The notes beneath the pieces are model-generated. The model was given only the letters and a program-made list of their open reading frames with translations, did no database searches and was not told where the DNA came from. The position numbers and the translations under genes are program-made. Below, piece by piece: positions 1-9,801 of a stretch of DNA of 64,000 bases. The stretch comes from Bacteroidota bacterium (GTDB taxonomy: Bacteria > Bacteroidota > Bacteroidia > Chitinophagales > Chitinophagaceae), in NCBI GenBank assembly GCA_016868475.1, contig VGGU01000003.1, positions 18,569 to 82,568 on the forward strand, in the 5' to 3' direction. How positions within the stretch are numbered: position 1 is the stretch's first letter; each line of letters begins with the position of its first letter.

Positions 1-1
1 G

Positions 2-1015
2 ACCTCAGCAGAAGCCCCTACTCTGCCACTATTCTGTTATACGGCTGCAGGTTGGCTAGATGATCAATTTTTGGTTCCTGCCATTCGAATTGAATCAGAT
101 ATAAGACAAGACTGTGATGGGTATGATGAAAAAAAAATAAAGCAAGGGGCCCACACTCTTTTGCAAACCTATCCCCATAATCGGTTGGTCAAGCATTTGA
201 TGGATAACTGCTGTCAAACTTATCAATGCCCTGCGGCACGTAACTTATCATTAGGCAGGTGGGAATGCCCCATTCCAGTATCTCCTGCATGCAATGCAAA
301 TTGTGTTGGTTGTATTTCACTACAACCAGATGAGGAGCCCATTGTATCCACTCAAGACCGCTTACAGTTTAAGCCCTTACCTGAGGAGATTGTAGAGTTT
401 GCAGTGCCACATCTTACATCAGCACCCTATCCGATTGTAAGTTTTGGACAAGGGTGCGAAGGGGAGCCCTTGTTAATGTGGGAAACAATCAGAGCCGCTA
501 TTTTAGAAATTCGAAAGCACACTACAAAGGGAAGCATTAACATCAATACCAACGGCTCAAATCCTGATGCCGTACGAGCCCTCTGTAAAGCAGGATTAGA
601 TTCTATTCGTGTAAGTACAAACTCCGCAAGAAAAAATATCTATACTTCCTATTACCGACCTAACAATTACCAATTTGAAGATATCATTGAGAGTCTAAAA
701 GTGGTAAGCTCTTTTGGAGGTTGGACTTCGCTTAACTATTTTGTTTTTCCAGGCATGACTGATTCGGTAGAAGAAGTAGAAGCATTGAGAAAATTGATTC
801 GGGATACCAATCTGAAAATGATTCAATGGAGAAACTTCAACATAGACCCGGATTGGTATTTAGGAAAAATAGGAATAACCGATACCGGTGAAGCTATGGG
901 TGTTAAAAATATGCAGCAACGCTTAAGGGAAGAATTTCCAACCTTACAATTTGGCTATTTTAATCCCCCTATTGAAAGGATCAAAGGAAATATTCAATTG
1001 GACTTTGCTCGTTGA
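2..1015 (+). CDS. Radical SAM domain protein, 5'-truncated by the window edge
   Basis: CNANCVGC (CxxxCxxC) cluster motif and a VSFGQGCEGEP stretch. The frame is open upstream of the track start (TTG at 71) to the window edge (TSAEAPTLPLFCYTAAGWLDDQFLVPAIR). Confidence 0.8.
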   Translation, partial: TSAEAPTLPLFCYTAAGWLDDQFLVPAIRIESDIRQDCDGYDEKKIKQGAHTLLQTYPHNRLVKHLMDNCCQTYQCPAARNLSLGRWECPIPVSPACNANCVGCISLQPDEEPIVSTQDRLQFKPLPEEIVEFAVPHLTSAPYPIVSFGQGCEGEPLLMWETIRAAILEIRKHTTKGSININTNGSNPDAVRALCKAGLDSIRVSTNSARKNIYTSYYRPNNYQFEDIIESLKVVSSFGGWTSLNYFVFPGMTDSVEEVEALRKLIRDTNLKMIQWRNFNIDPDWYLGKIGITDTGEAMGVKNMQQRLREEFPTLQFGYFNPPIERIKGNIQLDFAR

Positions 1016-1145
1016 TATTTTAACCAAAATTTAAACCCAATATTAACGATTCCTATAGGGTGCATTCGTTTTATCAAATCACTGAAAACTGATCCATTAA
1101 GGTTTCTGACATATCACTTATTTTCGCTTAACCACCCTGTTGTTC

Positions 1146-2003
1146 ATGCTCGACCGGCAAAATTCATACTCAACAAAAGCAATCAACTATACAGCCCTTG
1201 TTGTTTTGTTGTTCATCCTTCTGCTTTTTCTGTTCAAATGGAAACTACCCTCTTTTGAAAAAGATGCACCCATCAATGGGGTGGATGTGGAAGTGAACTG
1301 GCCTCCGGATCCTCCAGCTCCATTTCAAGATGGTGGCGGTGGTGGTGGCCAAGCGCTGGCCTCACCGGAACAGCCTGGCCTTGCGCAACCCAATTCTCAA
1401 GACCCGGGTGAGCAACAATTATCCAAAGAAGTGGAAACAGATCCATTGAGCACTCAGACAGCTGTTACTCATAATCGTAAAAAAAATAAAAATGCTAAAA
1501 GTCTGACATCCAATAGTCCAAAGACAAAATCTAAACCTAATATTGAGCCTCCTTCTCCTCCACAAGCAAAAGCTGTAATGGGCAAATCCAATCAAAAAAC
1601 TGGGGCTGGAGGGAATGAAGCCATAGACTTTGAGAGATCAGGTGGAGCTGGAAATGGATGGGGAACCGGCAAAGGAAATGGTGCAGGGGGTGGTGCTGGC
1701 GAAGGATCAGGGGGAGGTTCTGGAACAGGAATTGGTGCAGGAAACGGGCCACGAGTAACACGTGGTGATCGAAAAATTGTTAGAAGCTACGCCTTTGAGG
1801 GCGAGTTAAACAAGGCCACACTATATGTTAATATTGCTGTGTCGCCAGATGGAACTGGCAGATTTGTCAACTTCGCCAAAGGATCTACTGCAACAGGATC
1901 CACTTATCGACAAGCAATAGTACAATACTTAGAAAAAATTCGATTTGATGTAAGCGACCATGAATCCCTGGTAACTGTGCAATTTAATTTCAGAATTAAC
2001 TAG
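1146..2003 (+). CDS. TonB-like protein: N-terminal TM anchor, Gly-rich linker, possible TonB C-terminal-like domain
   Basis: Single N-terminal hydrophobic helix, Pro/Gly-rich middle (GGAGNGWGTGKGNGAGGGAGEGSGGG), C-terminal LYVNIAVSPDGTGRFVNF. ATG at 1146 preferred over TTG at 1140. Confidence 0.55.
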   Translation: MLDRQNSYSTKAINYTALVVLLFILLLFLFKWKLPSFEKDAPINGVDVEVNWPPDPPAPFQDGGGGGGQALASPEQPGLAQPNSQDPGEQQLSKEVETDPLSTQTAVTHNRKKNKNAKSLTSNSPKTKSKPNIEPPSPPQAKAVMGKSNQKTGAGGNEAIDFERSGGAGNGWGTGKGNGAGGGAGEGSGGGSGTGIGAGNGPRVTRGDRKIVRSYAFEGELNKATLYVNIAVSPDGTGRFVNFAKGSTATGSTYRQAIVQYLEKIRFDVSDHESLVTVQFNFRIN

Positions 2004-2020
2004 CAAGTTTAGGTTTACTT

Positions 2021-3328
2021 ATGAATTATCAAGAAACCTTGCAGTTTTTATATGAGAAACTCCCTGAATTTTCTCGTATTGGCGAGCCTGCGTATAAAAA
2101 AGATATTCATAATACCATAGCGCTGTGCCATGCACTGAACAATCCTCAGCACAAATTCAAGTCCATTCACATTGCTGGCACTAATGGAAAAGGTTCAGTA
2201 AGCCATATGCTGGCTTCCATTTTACAAGAAGCCGGGTATAAAACAGGGCTTTACACCTCCCCTCACTTAGTTGATTTTAGAGAACGCATAAAAATCAACG
2301 GTCAACTAATCAGCCAACAGGATGTAGTTGAATTCACGCAAAGATTGCTGCCACTTTTCGAGTCCATTAATCCCAGTTTCTTTGAGGTAACCGTAGCTAT
2401 GGCCTATGATTATTTTGCGCAGCAACAAGTTGATATTGCGGTTATCGAAACGGGTTTAGGCGGACGATTAGACAGCACAAATATCATTACACCTACCCTA
2501 TCAATCATAACTAACATTGGGTGGGATCATATGCAATTATTAGGGGATAGTCTGGAAAAAATAGCGGTTGAAAAAGCAGGTATAATAAAAACCAAAGTCC
2601 CTGTGGTAATTGGAAAAATGCAAAAAGAGTCTTGGCCTGTTTTTCTTGAAAAGGCAACACAACTAAACGCTCCTATTACCTTGGCTGAAAACGCCCATAC
2701 CATAGATCATTTTTATTGGGAAAAAGATAAGTTGTTTATCAAGGTCAATTCAGTAAAATCCCAAACACTCTTTGAACTTGATCTTACTGGAATTTACCAG
2801 TGCACTAATTTGATAACTGTTTTATCGGCGGTGGAGCAATTAACAAAGGCAGGGTTTGCGATTTCTCCCCTTGCATTACACAAAGGATTAAGTCATGCCA
2901 AGAAGAGTACTGGGCTACTGGGCAGGTGGGAGGAAATTAGACCAAACCCAAAGTTGGTACTGGATGTAGCGCACAATGCTGATGGCATAGAACAAGTACT
3001 ACTTCAACTTCAACACATTCACTTCAATAAATTGCATTTGATATTAGGAATGGCAAAAGATAAGGATTGCGAGCGCGTACTTGATATACTTCCTAAACAA
3101 GCTGTTTTATATTTCACACAAGCTCATCTTCCAAGAGCCATGCCGGCAACAATGTTAACTGCATTGGCAGCAAAAAAACAATTGCAAGGAACCACACATG
3201 AGCATGTGAACGATGCTATAGCCGCTGCATTGCAATGCGCGATGCCCAATGATTTACTGATAGTTTTCGGCAGTATCTTTTTGGTGGCCGAAGTTGACCG
3301 TGAACGTTGGGCCAACCTAACCTTATAG
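2021..3328 (+). CDS. folC: Bifunctional folylpolyglutamate synthase/dihydrofolate synthase
   Basis: Mur ligase-like P-loop HIAGTNGKGSVSHMLASIL, YTSPHLVDFRERI, ETGLGGRLDSTN. Confidence 0.92.
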   Translation: MNYQETLQFLYEKLPEFSRIGEPAYKKDIHNTIALCHALNNPQHKFKSIHIAGTNGKGSVSHMLASILQEAGYKTGLYTSPHLVDFRERIKINGQLISQQDVVEFTQRLLPLFESINPSFFEVTVAMAYDYFAQQQVDIAVIETGLGGRLDSTNIITPTLSIITNIGWDHMQLLGDSLEKIAVEKAGIIKTKVPVVIGKMQKESWPVFLEKATQLNAPITLAENAHTIDHFYWEKDKLFIKVNSVKSQTLFELDLTGIYQCTNLITVLSAVEQLTKAGFAISPLALHKGLSHAKKSTGLLGRWEEIRPNPKLVLDVAHNADGIEQVLLQLQHIHFNKLHLILGMAKDKDCERVLDILPKQAVLYFTQAHLPRAMPATMLTALAAKKQLQGTTHEHVNDAIAAALQCAMPNDLLIVFGSIFLVAEVDRERWANLTL

Positions 3329-4087
3329 AGCAGGTTCCAAACTATGCCCGGTGAGTGCAATAAATACATCTTCGAGGGTAGCTGCTTTTACATCTTTTTT
3401 TCTTTCAAAACCCCCTTGCAATAATTGATCGATTAGTGCATCAGGCGAATCCAAAGCAATTAACCTTCCTTGATCCATGATGGCAATTCGATCACACAAA
3501 TATTCTGCCTCATCCATATAATGAGTGGTGAGGACAATGGTAGTTACGCTTGCACGAATGGTACGGATTAACTCCCATAGGCTCCTGCGCGCTTGAGGGT
3601 CAAGACCCGTGGTTGGTTCGTCCAGAAAAATAACCTTTGGATTATTGACCAATGTTGTAGCAATGGAAAACCGTTGGCGTTGGCCACCACTTAATTCTTT
3701 TACTTTGGCTTTTGCTTTATCGGCCAGATTGACCAAAGAAAGAATTTGCAATGGATTGATCTGAGTATTATATAGGCCAGCAAACAACTCCAATAATTGC
3801 TCCAGATTTAATCCCGGATAATACCCACTGCTTTGTAACTGCACCCCAATGATCTGCTTAATAGCCGCTGCATCTCTGTCAATATTGTATCCATACACTT
3901 TAACAGCCCCACTTGTTTTTTCCTTTAGTGTTTCGATGATCTCCAGCGTGGTGGTTTTCCCTGCACCATTAGGGCCCAGTAGTCCAAATATTTCGCCGTG
4001 ATAAATGGAAAAACTAATTCCATTGACCGCATCAACATTTCCGTATCGTTTCTGAAGATCTAATACTTCAATTATGGGTTCGCTCAT
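3323..4087 (-). CDS. ABC transporter ATP-binding protein
   Basis: Walker A GPNGAGKTT, signature LSGGQRQR, Walker B VIFLDEPTTGLD. Confidence 0.92.
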   Translation of the reverse strand: MSEPIIEVLDLQKRYGNVDAVNGISFSIYHGEIFGLLGPNGAGKTTTLEIIETLKEKTSGAVKVYGYNIDRDAAAIKQIIGVQLQSSGYYPGLNLEQLLELFAGLYNTQINPLQILSLVNLADKAKAKVKELSGGQRQRFSIATTLVNNPKVIFLDEPTTGLDPQARRSLWELIRTIRASVTTIVLTTHYMDEAEYLCDRIAIMDQGRLIALDSPDALIDQLLQGGFERKKDVKAATLEDVFIALTGHSLEPAL

Positions 4088-5093
4088 CTGCTAATTTTTT
4101 TTCGAGATCATCCATCATGCCTACACTTCCAACAAAGAATGGGCAACGTTCATGTAAGGAACCGGGTATAATATCTAAGGTTCGAATACGGCCATTGGTA
4201 GCCCTCCCACCTGCCACCGTTACAATAAAGGCAAAAGGATTGCACTCATACAATAATCTAAGTTTTCCTTCAGGACGTGAGCTGGTGCCAGGATACATGA
4301 AAATCCCTCCTTTGATTAAATTTCGATGCACGTCTGCAACCATACTTCCAACATATCGCTGGCGCAAAGGCCCGCCCGATGCAATTGGCCTGGTTTGACA
4401 AGCTTTAATATATTCTTGAACACCTTTCTCAAATTCAAAATAACTTCCATGATTAACAGAGTAAATCTTTCCACGTTCTGGACAACGAATATCAGGATGA
4501 CTTAACGTCCACTCCCCAATAGAGGGATCCAGTGTAAAGCCGTTTACACTTCTTCGGGTAGCATACACTAACATGGTTGAAGAACCATATACAATATAGC
4601 CAGCCGCAACTTGTTGACTCCCTGCCTGCAAAAAATCTTCTTTGGTTACCACCGTACCTACAGGAGTTACACGTCTATATACCCCAAATATGGTACCAAT
4701 AGAAACGTTTACATCAATGTTGCCACTCCCGTCAAGAGGATCAAACAAGCAAACGTATTTAGAATGAATACTTTTTTCGTCATCAAAGGCTACAAAATCT
4801 TCTAATTCTTCACTGGCAATTCCTGCACAACTAATTCCATGCTGCAGCACTTTGATAAACTGATTATTTGCAAATACATCGAGTTTTTTTACTTTCTCAC
4901 CCTGCACGTTTATAGTGCCTGCATTCCCTAAGATGTCTACCAAACCAGCTTTATTAACCTCTACATTCACACGCTTTGCCGCCAAACCAATATTACGCAG
5001 CAGGTTTGATAGTTCGCCTGTTGCATGAGGAAAATCACGCAGTTGTTGTATGGTAAACTCATCCAAGGTCTGTACATTACGATTGATTGGCAT
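4068..5093 (-). CDS. fbp: Class I fructose-1,6-bisphosphatase
   Basis: FDPLDGSGNIDVNVSIGTIFG motif. ATG at 5093 (MPINRNVQTL) fits better than the extended ORF start at 5171, which overlaps the upstream gene. Confidence 0.92.
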   Translation of the reverse strand: MPINRNVQTLDEFTIQQLRDFPHATGELSNLLRNIGLAAKRVNVEVNKAGLVDILGNAGTINVQGEKVKKLDVFANNQFIKVLQHGISCAGIASEELEDFVAFDDEKSIHSKYVCLFDPLDGSGNIDVNVSIGTIFGVYRRVTPVGTVVTKEDFLQAGSQQVAAGYIVYGSSTMLVYATRRSVNGFTLDPSIGEWTLSHPDIRCPERGKIYSVNHGSYFEFEKGVQEYIKACQTRPIASGGPLRQRYVGSMVADVHRNLIKGGIFMYPGTSSRPEGKLRLLYECNPFAFIVTVAGGRATNGRIRTLDIIPGSLHERCPFFVGSVGMMDDLEKKLADERTHN

Positions 5094-5098
5094 GATAA

Positions 5099-6328
5099 TT
5101 ATTTTTGAAGAACAAGTGTTTGAGTAAGTTTTTTTGCCACAGGCACCCCATTCAGTTTTGCAGGTTTCCAAATGGACATTTGCTCTAGCTTCTCGATCAA
5201 CAAAGCCTCTAATTTGAGGTTATTCGCAAGTCCTTTTATTATTTTGAAGTTAACGGGGACTCCATCCCTATCTACTACAAACTCAAATTGAACATAAACT
5301 TTTACAAAACCAGCAGGTAAATAAATCCGCATACTGGAGGAGGTCTGATCCAAATAATCGTTAAACGCAGTTATCCCTCCAGGAAATTGAGGCCATTGGT
5401 CTACTACTTCAGAAAGTTTGACTATAGTTCTAACACGTTTGGAAGGCAATGATCGCGGCAAGGAAGCAGTAATTTCTCCAGTGGGTAAAGAGGCAGAAAT
5501 AGCTGAGCGTGTAGCGGAAGCAGTACGCGGAGCGTCATTGATATAATACTGTCCATCCTCAGCGATCATCACAATGGGTAGTTTTTTATTCTTCTCAAAA
5601 TAAAAATATGCATCCGCTAGTTTTTCAGAGAACCTAAACAATACCGGATCATCCTTAGTCAACTCATCCAAATAGGCCTTACTTTTTGGCACATCAAACC
5701 GGCAAGGGAAAATATGAACCGGTATAAAGTCTTGACCCGCATCCCGAGCAAATGTTGCCAGAATATATAACTCATCTATTTGTTGGTCAGTAATTGGAAT
5801 ACAACCCACCGTTACACAACTACCATGAATATAAATGTCTCCACCGGGCTTACTGGAGTCGCTCAACATACGATCACTGGCGTTGGGATAATTTAGACCA
5901 AGGGATAAGTAGTAATTACTGAACGGATTAAACTCATTGATATAGTAAAACCCTTCAGGAACCTGGTAATCTCCTTGTACGCGCTTGGGACCCAAAGAAC
6001 CACCCAGGGCACAAACAGGGTATGTTTTAAATAAACTAAAAACAGATTCGTTGGTTTGCTTTACCCATACTTCAAGATGGCTGTCGTACTTAAATGATCG
6101 AATATATATTTGTGCAACAGGCCATTTCAACTTTTTTGCAACAAACTGTTTTTTTAGTGTATCTAACTTTCGCTGCATTGCTTCTTGTGGACGAGGAAAG
6201 CTTCTTTGATAATCGACAAAGGAAAGATAAGATGCAGTTGGGCCGGCACTATGATTATATCCAGCTTGCGCCCAACCCTGTATTGAACAATAGAAAAACA
6301 AAAGCAGCAAAAGCTTGCAGCGTTGCAT
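5099..6328 (-). CDS. YafK-like L,D-transpeptidase family protein with C-terminal TonB-like domain
   Basis: IYIHGSCVTVGCIPITD catalytic motif; C-terminal VYVQFEFVVDRDGVPVNFKIIKG resembling TonB C-terminal domains. Confidence 0.75.
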   Translation of the reverse strand: MQRCKLLLLLFFYCSIQGWAQAGYNHSAGPTASYLSFVDYQRSFPRPQEAMQRKLDTLKKQFVAKKLKWPVAQIYIRSFKYDSHLEVWVKQTNESVFSLFKTYPVCALGGSLGPKRVQGDYQVPEGFYYINEFNPFSNYYLSLGLNYPNASDRMLSDSSKPGGDIYIHGSCVTVGCIPITDQQIDELYILATFARDAGQDFIPVHIFPCRFDVPKSKAYLDELTKDDPVLFRFSEKLADAYFYFEKNKKLPIVMIAEDGQYYINDAPRTASATRSAISASLPTGEITASLPRSLPSKRVRTIVKLSEVVDQWPQFPGGITAFNDYLDQTSSSMRIYLPAGFVKVYVQFEFVVDRDGVPVNFKIIKGLANNLKLEALLIEKLEQMSIWKPAKLNGVPVAKKLTQTLVLQK

Positions 6329-6370
6329 ACCACGAATGTACGAAGGGGATATCGGTTAAGGAGCAATCAA

Positions 6371-7504
6371 CTACAGGTTTCCCCTGGCTTCTTGCTCTCT
6401 TTCAATGGCCTCAAATAACGCCTTAAAATTACCCTTGCCAAAGCTAACAGCGCCCTTGCGCTGAATGATTTCAAAAAATAATGTAGGACGGTCTTCTACT
6501 GGCTTAGTGAATAGTTGAAGTAAATATCCTTCATCATCCCGATCCACCAGAATGCCTAAATCCTTAAGTGGTGTCAAGTCTTCATCAATGGAGCCAACCC
6601 GATCAAGCAAAGTGTCATAGTAATTGGTTGGAACTTGTAAAAACTCCACACCTCTTTTTTTGAGTTCGGTTACGGTTTGAATGATATCATTTGTTGCCAT
6701 GGCCACATGCTGACATCCTTCTCCATTATAAAATTCCAGGTATTCTTCAACCTGGCTTTTTTTCTTCCCCTCAGCCGGTTCGTTAATAGGAAACTTAACA
6801 TACCCATTGCCACTGCTCATGACCTTACTCATCAATGCGGAGTACTCAGTGGAAATGTCTTTATCATCAAAGGATAATATATTCTTGAAACCAAGAACCT
6901 CTTCATAAAAAGAAACCCATTTATTCATCTGATTCCACCCAACATTTCCCACACAGTGGTCAACATAGAGCAACCCACAATCAGCTGGTTGAAAATAGGG
7001 GTTTGACCATGGGCGATAACCTGGTAAGAATGCGCCGTGATAATTCTTCCGTTCTATAAATAAATGCACAGTATCCCCATAAGTATGAATCCCACTCATC
7101 ACTACTTCTCCATCTTTATCCTGCATTTTTTGAGGTTCCATACAAGACAAAGCTCCCCGTTTTGTAGTCTCCTCCCATGCTTGGGCTGCATCCTGAACAC
7201 GAAGTGAAAGTGCTTTTACCCCATCGCCATGCTTATAAATATGCTCAGCGATTGGATTATCGGATTTCAAGGGGGTGGTAAGCACAAAAGTTAATTTATG
7301 TTGCCGTACAGCATAGCTTACACGATCTCTGATACCTGTTTCAGGGCCCGCATAGGCCAATGCCTGAAATCCAAAAGCGCTCATGTAATAATGAGCTGCC
7401 TGTTTTGCATTTCCGACATAAAACTCAACATAGTCCGTTCCCTCCAAAGGTAAAAAGTCCGTAGTCTCAGAGGTGGACAACGGGCCTGCAATCGTTGTTT
7501 TCAT
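6371..7504 (-). CDS. hppD: 4-hydroxyphenylpyruvate dioxygenase
   Basis: Two VOC-type repeats: DYVEFYVGNAKQAAHYYMSAFGF and VDHCVGNVGWNQMNKWVSFYEEVLGF; C-terminal DEGYLLQLFTKPVEDRPTLFFEIIQRKGA. Confidence 0.93.
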   Translation of the reverse strand: MKTTIAGPLSTSETTDFLPLEGTDYVEFYVGNAKQAAHYYMSAFGFQALAYAGPETGIRDRVSYAVRQHKLTFVLTTPLKSDNPIAEHIYKHGDGVKALSLRVQDAAQAWEETTKRGALSCMEPQKMQDKDGEVVMSGIHTYGDTVHLFIERKNYHGAFLPGYRPWSNPYFQPADCGLLYVDHCVGNVGWNQMNKWVSFYEEVLGFKNILSFDDKDISTEYSALMSKVMSSGNGYVKFPINEPAEGKKKSQVEEYLEFYNGEGCQHVAMATNDIIQTVTELKKRGVEFLQVPTNYYDTLLDRVGSIDEDLTPLKDLGILVDRDDEGYLLQLFTKPVEDRPTLFFEIIQRKGAVSFGKGNFKALFEAIEREQEARGNL

Positions 7505-7508
7505 AAAG

Positions 7509-7516
7509 CAAAAGTA
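7509..7516 (-). promoter_or_regulatory. Candidate Bacteroidota -7 box (TACTTTTG) for hppD
   Basis: Minus strand matches TAnnTTTG; 4 nt separate the box from the hppD ATG. Confidence 0.35.
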
Positions 7517-7536
7517 AATTATTTTATTGGCTCAGT

Positions 7537-7544
7537 TATCTTTG
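7537..7544 (+). promoter_or_regulatory. Candidate -7 box (TATCTTTG) for purK
   Basis: Matches TAnnTTTG; 4 nt separate the box from the purK ATG at 7549. Confidence 0.4.
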
Positions 7545-7548
7545 TCAA

Positions 7549-8697
7549 ATGACCAAAGTTGGTATACTTGGGGGTGGGCAGCTGGGTCGCATGCTGTTGG
7601 AATCAGCTGCAAAATTTAAGGCAGAAACCTATGTTCTTGAAAATCAAGAAAACTGCCCGGCATATCCATTTTGCGATCATTTCACTTTAGGTGATATAAG
7701 AGATTATGATACGGTGTATTCCTTTGGCAAAGGACTGGACTGCATTACCATTGAAATAGAGCAGGTTTGTGTAGAAGCCCTGGAGAAGCTGGAAGAAGAA
7801 GGAATTACAGTAATACCTAAACCTTCAGTGCTGAAAATGATCAGCAATAAAATTTCTCAAAAAGAGTTTTATCAACAACATTCCATACCCACACCTGATT
7901 TTTTTATCACCTATTCCAGAGAAGAACTAGTTAAATTAATAGATTTTTTTCCAGCAGTTCACAAAGTGGGCCTTGGTGGCTATGATGGGAAAGGAGTGGA
8001 ATTACTCTACGATATAAACGATATCCATAAAGGATTTGACGCTCCTGCTGTCTTGGAAAAAATGACAGAGATTAAGCATGAAATAGCTGTTCAGGTTGCA
8101 GTTGATCAAGCGAAGAACATAGCTGTATTTCCTCCTGTAGAAATGGTATTTGATCCCAGACTTAATTTGCTTGACTTCCAAATTTGCCCGGCCCGTTTGT
8201 CTCCAAGTTTGCAAAAAGAAGCAATTGAAATAGCAACCAACCTGGTTAACGCATTCCAATCTCCGGGATTATTTGCAGTAGAACTTTTTGTTGATCAGTC
8301 TGCAAAGATTTGGGTTAATGAAACTGCACCTCGCGTGCATAATAGTGGGCATCATAGCATTGAGGCTATAGCTACATCCCAATTTGAAATGCTTTGGCAG
8401 ATCCTTTTAAAAGAACCATTGGGCCCCACCCATGTAAAAAAATCGTCTATCATGGTCAACATCATTGGAGCACCAAACTATAGTGGAATAGCTAAGCTAG
8501 AAGGAGCAGATTCAATCACCGACCAAGACACTTTCATTCATTGGTATGGTAAGGAAACCACAAAACCCGGCAGAAAAATGGGTCATGTTACCCGATTAAA
8601 TATAAAGCCTGAAAATGCTAATGAAACCGCTCACTTCTTAAAAAACAGTATTCGCTGCCTGAGTGATACAAAAGAAAATAAAGACAGCCTCGTCTAA
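7549..8697 (+). CDS. purK: 5-(carboxyamino)imidazole ribonucleotide synthase
   Basis: MTKVGILGGGQLGRML start; ATP-grasp motifs KVGLGGYDGKGVE and VNETAPRVHNSGHHSIEA. Confidence 0.95.
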   Translation: MTKVGILGGGQLGRMLLESAAKFKAETYVLENQENCPAYPFCDHFTLGDIRDYDTVYSFGKGLDCITIEIEQVCVEALEKLEEEGITVIPKPSVLKMISNKISQKEFYQQHSIPTPDFFITYSREELVKLIDFFPAVHKVGLGGYDGKGVELLYDINDIHKGFDAPAVLEKMTEIKHEIAVQVAVDQAKNIAVFPPVEMVFDPRLNLLDFQICPARLSPSLQKEAIEIATNLVNAFQSPGLFAVELFVDQSAKIWVNETAPRVHNSGHHSIEAIATSQFEMLWQILLKEPLGPTHVKKSSIMVNIIGAPNYSGIAKLEGADSITDQDTFIHWYGKETTKPGRKMGHVTRLNIKPENANETAHFLKNSIRCLSDTKENKDSLV

Positions 8698-8736
8698 TGT
8701 ATAGATTTGTTGGAAAGACCGTAACTACTACCAAAC

Positions 8737-9801
8737 ATGAGAAAACTCTACCTAATAACCCTAATCTCCCTTGCTATCTTACTTCTTTCCTGTGAAAATA
8801 AGGACAAGAGCAGTTTTAGCACTGAAAAAGGATCCAAAGAAAAAAGCAAATCAATTAGTGTACAAGGATTTATTGTACGCGCTGAGTCTTTTGCTGAAAC
8901 TATTGAAGTGCCGGGTTCTATCATTGCCAATGAATCCGTAGAAATACATCCAGAAATGTCTGGGCGTATAGTATTCTTGCAGTTGCCGGAGGGGAAAGTA
9001 GTAGAACAAGGCGCCCTGCTTGCAAAGATTTATGATGGGGACATAAGGGCACAACTAATAAAAACAGAGACCCAATTATTACTAGCCCAAAAGACAGAAG
9101 AAAGACAAGCACAACTCTTAAAGGTTCAAGGAATCAGCCAACAAGATTATGACCTTGGCTTGCTGCAGGTCAATAGCTTGAAGGCAGACATTGAAATAAT
9201 CAAGACACAGCTAGCAAAAACTGAGATCAAAGCTCCATTCAGTGGGCGGATTGGGTTAAAAAATATAAGCATTGGGGCCTATGTTACACCCAGCACGATA
9301 ATTACGCAGCTAAATCAAACAACTGTATTTAAAGTAGATTTTTCTGTCCCGGAAAAATATGTAAGTCGTATTCATATAGGTCAAACAATTACATTATTAA
9401 CGGCCGGAAATTCAAAACACTTAATTGGAAAAATAATTGCAATTGCCCCATCCATCCTTGAGAATAGTAGAAGTTTATTGGTAAGAGCACAACTAAACAA
9501 GTCAACTGCACCTGTACTGCCTGGCAGTTTTGCAAAGATCAGTATCAACTTTGATCCAGATCCTGGAGCTAAAATGATTCCTGCACAAGCAATATTGCCA
9601 CAAGCAAGAGGCAAGAAGGTTGTGTTATATAAGAATGGGACAGCCGTATTTCAGGACGTGATTACGGGGGTTAGAAATGCAGATAAAATTCAGGTTATTG
9701 ACGGCGTAAATATTGGAGACACTGTTTTGGTAACCGGATTAATGAGTATTCGCCCTGATAGCAAAATCACTATTCAAAAAATCATTACCCCTCAACCATG
9801 A
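8737..9801 (+). CDS. Efflux RND transporter periplasmic adaptor (MFP) subunit, lipoprotein
   Basis: Lipobox LLLSC; IHPEMSGRIVFLQLPEGKVVEQGALLAKI; KAPFSGRIGLKNISIGAYV. Confidence 0.92.
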   Translation: MRKLYLITLISLAILLLSCENKDKSSFSTEKGSKEKSKSISVQGFIVRAESFAETIEVPGSIIANESVEIHPEMSGRIVFLQLPEGKVVEQGALLAKIYDGDIRAQLIKTETQLLLAQKTEERQAQLLKVQGISQQDYDLGLLQVNSLKADIEIIKTQLAKTEIKAPFSGRIGLKNISIGAYVTPSTIITQLNQTTVFKVDFSVPEKYVSRIHIGQTITLLTAGNSKHLIGKIIAIAPSILENSRSLLVRAQLNKSTAPVLPGSFAKISINFDPDPGAKMIPAQAILPQARGKKVVLYKNGTAVFQDVITGVRNADKIQVIDGVNIGDTVLVTGLMSIRPDSKITIQKIITPQP

